Below, in pieces: positions 10,824 to 20,878 of a stretch of DNA of 64,000 nucleotides. The stretch comes from Aquatica leii. Its lineage: Eukaryota; Arthropoda; Insecta; Coleoptera; Lampyridae. Position numbers and translations under genes: made by a program. Each line of letters opens with the position of its first letter. The stretch's first letter is position 1. The stretch spans positions 79,518,236-79,582,235 of the forward strand of contig CM069433.1 of NCBI GenBank assembly GCA_035610365.1, read 5' to 3'. Below the pieces are notes generated by a model that worked only from the letters and a program-made list of their open reading frames with translations, ran no database searches and was not told the origin of the DNA.

Positions 10824-12670
10824 CATCGTTCAAAGATCACATTTGTTTTCCTTAATTGGATGTGGTACCGAAAAGTGTTTAATACCAAAGAAGAAAGTAA
10901 TGTATTGGCAAATTTTAAGCTGTAGGAAAAAGATATCGTACATGCAAAAGGCATCATTTGCACAAAAATTAAAAAATGTTCAACAGTTTTATTTCGTAGG
11001 TTTGATACAAACTTAATTGTTAAGAAATTTTTTGAAGGACAGATACAAAATATGAATAAAAAACCAAAAGGTCCATAATTTTCTGACAAAGATAAAACAT
11101 TGGCAATATGTAAACGAAGTGGTGCAGCATACCGGTTTTTATCGACAACTTTTATACTTCCTTTACAACAAACAATAATCAAATTTTGCAACAGAATGCC
11201 TATTAAACCAGGGTTTAACAAGTCTATCTTTTCTTTATTAAAACATCCACAAATTTTAGAATTAATTTAGATAAATATGTAACTTTAGTGTTTGTTGAGA
11301 TGAATATAAAAGCAAATTTAAATTAAAATTCTATAGAAGACAAGGTAGTGGGCTTTGAAAATTTGGATTTTAAAACTTTTGTTCATATTGCAAACCATGT
11401 CCAGGTATTTTTTTTCGATCGTTTCACTTACCATTTCTTTATAAATAGAATTTTAAGTTTTTATAATTCGTGGAATGCGCAAATGGTAGAAGCAGCTGTT
11501 TATTATGGATTTGTTTCCGGCATTACCGATATATATCAGTTAGCATTTTTTGTTGCATTAACTAAGGAATGCAAATAAGCAGAATTCGTCGTTGTGGCTA
11601 CAATATGCGATTAAGGATCTGCAGCTATTAAACATTTTTCAAGACTAGACCCTTAAACTTAAAAAAATGAAGAAATGGATATTTCTGACTTTTATTTTGA
11701 AGTAGATGGTTAAATGGTCATCCCTTAGTTTGACTCATCTCATCTAATAAAGGATGTCCGAAATAATCTAATATATAAAAATTTAATATTTACTAAGAAC
11801 AGTAGAAAAAGAATGACAAAATGAAGTCATTTTGAAATTATATATAAGATGGATCCTTATTTAGGTAGTTTGAGGATGCTGCCAAATTTAACAAATGACC
11901 ATGTGTATTCAAGCGGCAACAAAAAAATAAAAGTAAATGGTGTACTTAAGCTTTAAATAGATTATCTGCAGTTGCTATCAATACTACGGCGACTACTGAT
12001 AAATATACAAATGATCATGAATAATTACATTTATAAGCTTATAATTTTAGGATACTCAGTTAAAAGTAACGGAGACATTTATCGTCAAAAGATACTGCTA
12101 TAGGTTTTGAATTTTTTAACAAACCATTTGATAAATTTAATACTAGCAGAGAATCGACAAAAAAATTGATAAATAAAATAAAAATGATTTCGCTCACCTG
12201 AAGTTTTGGAGAAATGCATGGCAAATTGTTGAAAATATGTATTTTGCAACAATAAAAGTGATCGTGGAATGCCACCTTTACTAACAAACTTTGCAAAAAC
12301 AATAAAAAAACATCATTTTTATTAAAGAAGTTATTGATCACCCGATTCAACTTTGTTAATACTATGTCTTTCAATCAAGACTGTCTTGAGAATCTTTTCG
12401 GAAAAATAAGTCAACGAGAAAGCAGATAAGTTAAACCTATACCTGAGGCATTTACCCCATTCAACAAATCCATGCTCCTGGAAGCAATTGTGAGGACGAT
12501 AAGTGCACAATTTTAGTTAGTTATAATGAAAACGAAAGCAAATCAAAAAGAGTTTTTGTAGAAAAACAAACGTTAGCACATGTGCTAAAGTATGTATACA
12601 AAAAGGTATTGCTTTCAATTCGGCATTGTGAGAATTGTATGAGTGAAATTTTGAGAAATAACCAAGACCA
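10824..12670 (+). pseudogene. P-element/THAP9-type transposase, catalytic region
   Basis: Plus-strand pieces follow the order of P-element transposases. TLAICKRSGAAYRFLSTTFI then LPLQQTIIKFCNRMPIKPGF (11095-11220) is the conserved block before the first catalytic Asp. VVGFENLDF and IANHVQVFFF (11346-11410) follow. 11348-11578 continues with the region that would bind GTP and target DNA in P elements. VIPLFDSSHLIKDVRNNLI (about 11720-11775) is the D-P-P-H-L-x-K block, and FNQDCLENLFGK (about 12370-12408) is the C-terminal catalytic block (N-Q-D-x-L-E-N-x-F). CENC near 12635 is in the tail. The first catalytic Asp region after 11238 is broken by stops. Many nonsense codons make it an old relic. 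Confidence 0.7.
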
Positions 12671-12954
12671 ATAGTAAATTTTAGCTTTTATTTATGTGTG
12701 TAGCGTATACTCAAGTAAAGTAAGTCCCATAAATAATAAAACATATCTAATGCAATATATTAATTATTTAATCACAATATCATTAGTTTATTATGTCATT
12801 ATGAATCAGGTAAATAATTTATGTATTGTAATGTAAATCATAGATACATATCGGTTGATAAAGAACACGCTTCAAATAAGAGTAGTGAATCTAAAACTAT
12901 GATCGAGTTGATTAGGAAATAATATTGATCTTGAAAGGATTTCTTGCGATTTTG
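12671..12954. other. Spacer, possible P-element tail
   Basis: AT-rich with dense stops. It may hold the last bases of the P-type element, but no terminal repeat was identified. Confidence 0.3.
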
Positions 12955-13577
12955 AAGTTATGAAAGCATTCCGCTACAGTTTCCCAAATGCGGAACTGTT
13001 TGGTTGTTTTTTTCATTATATGAAAAATTTTAAAAAACCAACTGCATATAATAACTTACTGTAAATATACAGAAATGATGCTGACTTGGCATTATCAGCA
13101 CGTATGATTACGTCAATTGTATTTGTTCCCATGATTTAAACCTAGTCGGCTGAAATGCCGCTGGAATTTCAGTCTATCTTAGATTAGTTGGAGGACAACT
13201 AGGCTGGTTGTCGCTTGTGAAAAGGAAATCATCGCCGAATTCATATTTTTCGCTCAGAGTTTTAGTCGCTTTATAAATGTATTAAGGAAAATATCAATTT
13301 AACAAATAACCACGCTGAAACTGCGCATAGACGACTTGAACTGAAATTGTCAATGAATCACCCAACCATATAGAAACTTGTAGAAACTTTGAAGACAATT
13401 CAACATAAAAGGGAAGGTTTTATGGAACATTTAGTTGTCGGAAATAATCCGCATCAAAAATTACAAAAATATATAAGGGCAAACACTAGAATTCGTAACT
13501 TAGTATTAAAGTATAATAACATGACTGTAATAGATTATTTGTGTCGTATTAGTCATCATTACTTATTGGAGCCGTAA
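12955..13577 (+). pseudogene. MULE transposase, C-terminal half
   Basis: Frames read FPNAELFGCFFHYMKNF (the F-x-x-C-x-F-H MULE block), then NDADLALSARMITS, NNHAETAHRRLELKLSMNHP, and finally the open stretch 13389-13577 with QHKREGFMEHLVVG and NNMTVIDYLCRISHHYLLEP before the stop. This is typical of insect MULEs often found with FLYWCH domains. The N-terminal half is absent upstream. Several stops and a frame change near 13380 make it a pseudogene. Confidence 0.7.
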
Positions 13578-14050
13578 TTGTTATTGGAACACTATTACTC
13601 AATTAAATTACTTTTACATTTCTTTGCTTATGTATTTATTCTACACATAAACAAAGTATTTAAGGATTAAATCTATTATATATCCAATACCATTTATAGA
13701 TGAAAAGTATTACGATACTATTTTCTTAAGCAACTAGCGAGAATAGCAGCATCGGCGTCTTCTGGCATCAAAACGACCTAGCGTCAAAGCGGCTGGCGTC
13801 AAAATAGCGGCGTTCAAATGACAGCGTCCAAACGGCGGCGTCAAACGGTTCCAATTCGGTATTTTTTATAGGTAATATTTAAGCGCGCATAATATTTTTC
13901 ACTTGTCAACATTTCGTATTAAATTTTTTTTACTGTACATAATATAATACATGTAATAATAATAATAATTAATCAGGTGTACATGGAAGAGAAAACAATA
14001 AAATGAAGTTGATCGTAACACATCCGTTGAATCATACTAATTGATACTAA
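13578..14050. repeat. Degenerate GCGTCAAACG short repeats, possible MULE end
   Basis: At about 13758-13855 a motif of 13-16 bp is repeated at least five times (AGCGTCAAAGCGG, GGCGTCAAAATAGCGG, GGCGTTCAAATGACAGC, GCGTCCAAACGGC, GGCGTCAAACGG). It lies 180 bp after the MULE stop and resembles subterminal transposase-binding arrays. A related run occurs at 23133-23200. The remainder of this stretch is AT-rich and featureless. Confidence 0.45.
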
Positions 14051-14445
14051 CCAGCAAACACAAATGGATTAAGCCAGTACCGGCAATGTAACCTTTGACC
14101 GGCAAGTTATTGGGCCATCATCGTTAGCCATTACTGGCCCAATGCGGCGGTGTTAGTCCGGCCATTAGCCGCGCAACTATGTCAAGCGATCATAAAACCA
14201 TTTAGAGCGTGCAATGGCATTTTGTTGTTCCTTTAAGGTAAATTTATTTATGGCCCATTAAAGATAAAGTATTGGAAATAACACAATATTTTAAATTATG
14301 TATATTTCAAAAAATGTTTAAAAATACAGTATTCCTTAAATAAATGATGTACAAAAAACATTTAAAAAGTAAAAATAAAAATAGTAACTGATTACTTAAA
14401 GATAAAGACTAAAAATGAGAAAACTAAAACTAAAATGCACTTAGA

Positions 14446-17048
14446 TATACCGGGAGTCTCACGGTGACCGTCGGTTAGAAGTATATCAAGAACTGTTAAA
14501 GCTAGAAATTTGAAATTTTGCACATGCGACTTGCCGTGTTTAATCTATTAAATAAGAATATTTTCCAAATGGCAACATCTCCGGAAATACCGGAAGTGAA
14601 TATCAACATGTTTATTTTAAGTACAAACCAGACAATTTATTTTCACATTCTGATGTGTCATAAAATGTTTAGTATGTATGCTTAAAATAATCGGTGTATC
14701 AATTTTGATTGTTGAGGTTCACTGAAAAATTTCAAAATTTTGTTTAGGAAATAACTTTAAAAATCAAAAATGGTAAAAGTTAGGGAAATGGAATTTTAGG
14801 TTCTCAATGTCAAAAGATTGAGACACAATTGTCTGTAATAGATAATAAAAAATTGCCTGCGGTTAAGTATCTATTTGACGTTATTTCCAGACTTAAGAAA
14901 AACTTTAAAAACTCTCTTTTTTCAAATAGAACGCTTATTTAATTAACAGTCAATTCGATGCAGAAATAAGTTTCCTTTAAATTGATATACCATATTTCTA
15001 TACCTAAAATCAATAATTACGGTGTTATTTACGTTTTTCTATTCAAATTTATAATTACATAGATACTTTTCAAATTTTAATTCAATTGTTTCTAATGCTT
15101 TCTTATGTTTTTATTTTTATTTGACAGTTGTCAGTTAGCTACCAGTTTTAAAGTTACATTTACGTACGTTTGTTATTAGTGTTATCTGTTTAAATTTTTA
15201 TTTTTGCGCTTGATATTTGTTTTTAATTGGGTAATATGGAATACACCAATTCTGATATTCTAAATTTGTTTTACATTCATGGCGAGTCTGCTCGTATTAC
15301 TCTTCGGACTTGCAGAAACTTTAACAAAAGATATCGGCGTTTGTCTGCAATGACAGATAAAAAATTCAGGAGGATTGAAAATAATTTTCAAAGTTTTAGA
15401 AAAGTGATTGCACCACAAAAATTGCCAAAGCCAATTGTCTCCAATGAAGCTTCACAAATCAATGTATTGGGATACTTTAATGTTTTCCCTAAAAGTTCTG
15501 TTCGTTCAGCGGAAAGGGTTCTTAGATACTCCAGAAGTTCGATAGATAGAATTTAGATAACCTTAAAATGCACGATTTTAAATTTTCGACTGGTCAAGAA
15601 TTACATCCACAAGATCAAATTCGACAGGTGCAGTATTGCGAAATAATGCTTGTGAAGATTTAAGAAGATCCAAATTTTCATCAGAAAATTATTTGGTTAG
15701 ATGAATCAAAATTTTCTAAAGAGGGTATTATTAATCGGCATAATCTACACGTTTGGTCGCATGAAAATCCATTTGCAATCAGACCAAACAACTATCAGCA
15801 AACGTTTAGTTTCAACGTGTTTGCAATGTTAATGAACCACTGCGTGTATTATTTTATTCATGACGAGAATTTAAACGGTGACAGATATTTAAGTGTTTTA
15901 AGAAACCAGGTACAAAATTTTTTGCAAAGTTTACCACAAGCCGAGTTAGAAACATGCTGGTATTAATTAGATGGTGCTCCAGCTCATTGTACCGCTGCAG
16001 TCGGTCATCAATTGGAACAAATGTTCGAAGACCGATGGATTAGACGTCTGGGTCCTTGGTTGTGGTCAGCAAGATTGCCAGATCTAACGCCATTGGATTT
16101 TTATTTGTGGAGCACTATTAAATCAAAAGTGTACGGAACTCCTGTTAATAACAGAGAAGAACTACAGAGTCGCGTTATCGCAGCATTTAATGACTTAGAT
16201 CCTTTAAAGATCAGTAGAGCAACGATTCAGGGTGTTGAAACACGTCTTATAAAATGTATGGAAGTGAATAATACCTATTTTAAAAATTTAATATTACTAA
16301 TGGGTTTAAATCAGTCAAGAGACGACATCAAGTACAAATTCGTGTAGTGGCCTAGTGATTCCATGGCCTGGGCAGCGTAGAACATATCGCATACGTTTAA
16401 GTTAATATTAATTTGTTGTTATACCCTACACACGCTACAAATTTTAATTATAATTTAGTTATCGTTTGTTTGACAATTTTCAAAGCCAACCATGTTTTGT
16501 AAAGTACCTATGTAATGATAAATTTGAATAGAAAAATAACTCTGTAATCATTGATTTTCGGTATAGGAATATGGTATATCAATTTAAGGAAAATTTATTT
16601 ATGCATCGAACGACCTGATGATTAAATAAGCATTCTATTAAAAAAAAACTTTTTAAACTTTTTCTTAAATCTAGAAATAACGTCAAATAGATACGTAACC
16701 GCTGTCAATTTTTTATTATCCATTACAGACAATTGTGTTTCTATCTTTTGACATTAAGAACCTAAAATTCCATTTCAAAAGTTTTACCACTTTTGATTTC
16801 CAATTTTATTTCCTAGACAAGATTTTTCAGTGAAATTTTTTTTTCTCAACAATCACAATTGATACGCCGATTATTGTCAGCAAAATGTCTGGATTGTGTT
16901 TAAAATAAAGATGTTAATGCTCACTCCGGTATTTCCCGAAGTGCTGCCATTTGGAAAATATTTTTATTTAATAGATTAAACACGGCATGTCGCATGTGCA
17001 AAATTTAAAATTTCTTGGTTTTACAGTTCTTGATATACTTCTAACCGA
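14446..17048 (+). mobile_element. Mariner-like transposon with very long terminal inverted repeats
   Basis: Arms at about 14471-15068 and 16501-17048 are inverted copies about 550-600 bp long. They share TCGGTTAGAAGTATATCAAG, TTTTGCACATGCGAC, TTGATATACCATATT and many further blocks, with scattered differences and indels. Between them lies a mariner-type transposase pseudogene. The left arm has about 25 extra bases (CCGGGAGTCTCACGGTGACC) that are missing at right, so the right tip is probably lost. Confidence 0.8.
15236..16347 (+). pseudogene. Mariner/IS630-family DDE/D transposase
   Basis: The ATG at 15236 opens a helix-turn-helix N-terminus (NSDILNLFYIHGESARITLR). After a stop near 15554 the catalytic core is recognisable: IIWLDESKFSKEGIINRHNL (first Asp, about 15690-15745), LDGAPAHCTAAVGHQLEQMF (second Asp, 15967-16026) and SARLPDLTPLDFYLWSTIKS (third acidic residue is Asp, as in mariner proper; about 16066-16125). 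Stops near 15554, 15661 and 15966 inactivate it. It lies centrally between the long inverted repeats. Confidence 0.8.
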
Positions 17049-17165
17049 TTCAATTAATTAATTATTTACATGATAATTAAATAAAAATTAAGAAATGAAA
17101 GTAAAAAAATTACAAAGAGAAGTTGATGCTACTTAAATTTATAAATTACTATATTTTCCATATTA

Positions 17166-17284
17166 TTACTTTTTCTTTGCACAACCTCCTTCTCGATCTA
17201 GCAGATTATCGAACCAAGTCTTGATGACATTTTGAATATTTGCCAATGTTGCAGTACTTGAATTGTAATTGTTTCTCACCGCTA
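17166..17284 (-). pseudogene. Last exon of a DUF4806-type gene in a transposon
   Basis: The minus-strand frame follows an acceptor (TTTTAACAG at 17285-17293) and reads AVRNNYNSSTATLANIQNVI then KTWFDNLLDREGGCAKKK and a stop. This is the C-terminal signature of DUF4806 (x-W-L-x-x-A-x-D-R-x-G-G-R). It parallels the exon at 20442-20582 in the sister element. Earlier exons are not recognisable; the mariner insertion lies just downstream of the gene end. Function of DUF4806 proteins is unknown to me. Confidence 0.55.
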
Positions 17285-18401
17285 CTGTTAAAAGATATAA
17301 AGTAATGTGTTGTTCAAAAATACATTAACTTACCATGTATTAAATTAATTATATTGAACTGTGAATTTGCTGAATGATGTTTTATCATTCTGATCAGTCA
17401 TATGCAACATTGTTTTATGGTTTCTACTCACATTTTGAAATGATGCCACCTACAACAACAAACATTCTTGCAAAACGTATTAATTATTTGCTACTTTACT
17501 ACTATGAAAAGTTACCTTTAACTGCTAAGTTTTTGTTAAATTAAAAAAAAATCTTTAGTCAAGTCTATGGACTGCTAGTTATTACGAAAATCTTGCTCTG
17601 TATATTGTTGTTTTAATAACAACCCAAATAATTAACATTTCTTGATACTATTGTACACGTAACACTAGTTCTCGAATGAATTCTATAAAGAAATATTATT
17701 AATGACTTTACTGTGTAGAATTTTTTTTATATAGTACTATTACCTTGATTGGCTTCGCATCCTTTGCATGTAAATCTTCCAACGATTGTACTTGTTAGGG
17801 TTAATGTTCATGGAATTTTGGAGTTTAATATTGAAGGTCTTGTAAATGAATTTTTTTATATACATAAGCATAATTTCACTATTTCTTACAAAGTATTGGT
17901 GGTGTAAGCTCATTCAGTGAAGAAGTTTTCTTCATAGTTGGAAAATAATTCTTATGTTTCTTGATTTTCTTAAGTGTTGTTCATCAGCATAACTACTCAA
18001 CACATTTGGGTGTTCTAAATTTTATGATTCTCATAATTACCTACAAGGGCAAAAATTAACAATAAAACAAATATCATTTTATTAAAGTATACAAACATAA
18101 CTATTTCACATAATACGACAAAATAATTAAAACGGATTTCTCATACCACCGTCTAATACAATAAGTATTAAAATATTTTACGATAAACGTTTTGTAAACA
18201 GTTATAAATAAACAACATATATGCACGGTGTAATACCGATAAGGGCCCATTAACTCTAAACGTTGAATTACTTTTTCAATTCTTTTCTTACCAACTCTAG
18301 TAACGGGCATTTACTGGCAATTTGATGTACTGCCAACGTCATGATTTCATCGATGTTTTCGTTAATCGGCCGTTGATTTACCGTCAGTTTATGTTTGCTG
18401 G

Positions 18402-19198
18402 CTAGTATTTTTGAACGTCTACACATATGCAAATAATATTATTTTGCGTTTATTGTTAATCAGCAATGAGTGTCCAAAAAAATATTTTTAGTAGCTGTAT
18501 TAATATCAAATCTCAATTCCCACAAAACAAAAATCCGTGGTTTTAGAATGAAAGCAGTAAATTAAAAAAAACGAAACTATTATTGCTTTATTGCTAAAAT
18601 TTCTCAATTATTAAAACAAATGCAAAATGAGTTTTTTTTCGGTACCAGTACAAATAGGTTTTAAACTCCGGAAATTAAACTGCAAACCAGGACAATTTTT
18701 TAAATTATTGTAATGTAAATTCTATCATGGAAAATTTAAATTATTTAATACAATGTGCTATTATACGTCAAAAAAATTTTTTAAACAAACGGTTAAAAAG
18801 TGTATGTGTTTATTATTTTTTTTCCAACCGTTACAAAAGTATGACATTTTTCTACTGTCAGGAGTCTCTAAAGATGACGTTTTCCTTACTGAGAGAAAAA
18901 AATGTATCTTAGCAACAGAAGTTTTCACTTTTAATCCTAGAAGCTAAAGTTGTCACTTTTAATCCTAGTATTAAAAGTAATTATTATTATTAGTAATTTT
19001 TACAAAGTTTTCAACAAATTGCACCACAAAAAATCACAAATAAACTCAATTACCAATATGGCGACTAATGTTTGACAAAGTGTCCATGACTACATCGATA
19101 CTTACCTACTTTGTTTTATTACCCCAATTATATTATTTTATTATAATAAATTCAAAGTACAAATTAATAGTTAAATGAGTGATTTCGGTTAGAGAAAA
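18402..19198. other. Spacer with CACTTTTAATCCTA repeats
   Basis: No gene is supported. CACTTTTAATCCTA occurs at about 18927 and 18955, again at about 20936 beyond the neighbouring transposon, and an inverted CGGATTAAAAGTG lies near 20897. The transposon at 19199-20878 may therefore have inserted into an older repeat. Confidence 0.4.
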
Positions 19199-20878
19199 CC
19201 CAGCAAACACAGTTTCGTCGGCCGACTGACGGTTTAATGCCGACATCGGCGGTTAAATGTAGGCAAGGGTTTAGAATAATTGGCGCGACGTTTTTTCGAC
19301 GATAGAAAAACAGCCTGTGCTCGATACTGGCGCATAAGCGGTTCAATAGTGGCTATTCTGTTAAAACTTTAATCTTTTAGATTTAGCGCGCATTTAATAC
19401 TCGCGAACAGCTCACGAACTATCTGCGCTTTCACATTCCATTCCAGGTGTTCAAAAATTCTGCATTATCAGCTTATTTGATTTTTATTTTCTGCTGATTG
19501 TGTGTTTGTTGCTTTTAGGTGCTTTTAGTACTTATTATTTTTATATTGTTTGTGAATTCGACGACAGGAATATCTTTTATGATTTTGCAAATGATTCAGC
19601 AATTGAATTCGAATTAGTCACGATGTCACAGTCGCAGTTTGATTTCAACAAGTAAGTCTTATTTGTTTTGCTTTTGCACATTTTTAAAATTGTTTTTATA
19701 ACCTCACTTCAAATAACATTTGCCACAAAACTTGTATTGTAGAAAGATTATTGCGTTGTAATTTTAATCTGATTGTCAGTATTAACTTTTTTTCGTAGGT
19801 TTGTTACAGCAAATCTTAAGAAAATTGGTAACCATTGAGAAAGATGTCAAAGAGATTAAGCGATCAGTAATCACGGACAGCTCAACATCTGAATTCTTTA
19901 GCGTACCGAAACGTGCGCTATCGGACATGCTACCGGCAAAAACCATTCTAGAATTGGAAAGTTTTAATAAGAAACTTATGTTTATGTTATAAGTTGTAAG
20001 TAATTTATTTAAAATTTTTGTTATCATGTGAACAATTATTTTCAAAATTCGTTGGTTTTTTTCTTATTTAATATTTCTTAAACTTACAGTTTCAAATACT
20101 TGTGCATTGATTACTATGTACATACGTTTTTACAAAAATAAATTCATTAACGGCAAAAAAGTTTTATTAAAAATTCATGCAATCACAAAAGAAATGAGGA
20201 ATTCGTCGTAAAACAGAATTCATTTTTACAGTGTACTCACCTCCAAGTATTAGGTGGCAAAGGTTTGTTTGACACAACCAGAACAATTTTAGGAACAATA
20301 ATTCATCAAGATTTGGGTGTCGAATGTAATTGGTAGGGAAAAAATAATAAGCCAGCTTTCAGCAAGTTTAAGAACGTGGTTCTTTTAATACTGGGTAAGT
20401 CTGTTCGAAAATTAATAAAAATGCTAAAAATATATATTTAGAGGCAGTGAGGCAACATAGACTACTGAAAGACACTACACAAAAAGAAGTCGAAGACATC
20501 ATCAAAGGTTGGTTGAGAACGGCAACTGATAGAAATGGCGGGAGAAGCAGACTTTCGAAGCAACAAATGAATCATTATTATGTAATTATACATTACTCGT
20601 TTTTTTGTTTTGATTCACATATGTAATCGTTTAACCTGTTTTTTTTTTCATTAAATCTATTTTTAGAGAATTTGATATTGTTTTTATTTATAATAAACCG
20701 CTGATGGTGTGAATGCGATACAGCATTGGCCCGCTGCTGGCAATAGTATATAGCCTGTGTCTCCTATTGATGTCGGGCCAATATATTTTGATGGCGAAGG
20801 CCCGACGTTACTAGTGACGGGTAAACTCTAGTTTGCCACTTATGGCCCGTCACAAAATGTTTGCTGGGAAAATAGCAT
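19199..20878 (+). mobile_element. Second CCCAGCAAAC-ended transposon carrying a DUF4806 gene
   Basis: The ends are CCCAGCAAACACAG and its inverse TGTTTGCTGGG. AAAA flanks both sides (19195-19198 and 20879-20882), compatible with a 4-bp target duplication but weak in AT-rich DNA. Subterminal regions are GC-rich (GTCGGCCGACTGACGG; ATGGCGAAGGCCCGACG) as in the copy at 14051-18401. At 1.7 kb it carries a spliced DUF4806-like gene and nothing resembling a transposase, so it is probably non-autonomous and would have to be moved in trans. Confidence 0.7.
19623..20640 (+). pseudogene. Spliced DUF4806-domain gene, probably inactive
   Basis: Exon-like pieces with matching splice sites are visible. An ATG at 19623 encodes a short start and ends at GTAAGT (19650). 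19799-19994 follows a TTTTTTTCGTAG acceptor and reads LLQQILRKLVTIEKDVKEIK, later MLPAKTILELESFNKKL. About 20241-20398 reads GLFDTTRTILGTIIHQDLGV and KPAFSKFKNVVLLIL and ends at GGTAAGT. About 20442-20582 reads EAVRQHRLL and TTQKEVEDIIKGWLRTATDR with GGRSR. The last two are the DUF4806 core. An in-frame TAA at the end of exon 2 and a TAG after CNW suggest inactivation, and the exon 1/2 phase does not match. Confidence 0.55.

Larger units (their letters stand above)
14051..18401 (-). mobile_element. DNA transposon with CCAGCAAAC ends carrying a DUF4806 exon
   Basis: The left end is CCAGCAAACACAAATGG and the right end is the inverted ATGTTTGCTGG. GC-rich, CGGC-rich subterminal DNA occurs at both ends (14070-14200 and 18240-18390), unlike the AT-rich surroundings. 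The minus strand carries a DUF4806-type exon (17166-17284). A mariner with long inverted repeats (14446-17048) is inserted inside. The same family recurs at 19199-20878. Superfamily is not assigned; target-site duplication is ambiguous (CTAA against CTAG). Confidence 0.65.

Noticed and set aside
10820-11221. 133-codon open frame on the minus strand
   Set aside because: It is antisense to the P-type transposase block on the plus strand, which has recognisable family motifs. The minus frame has none.
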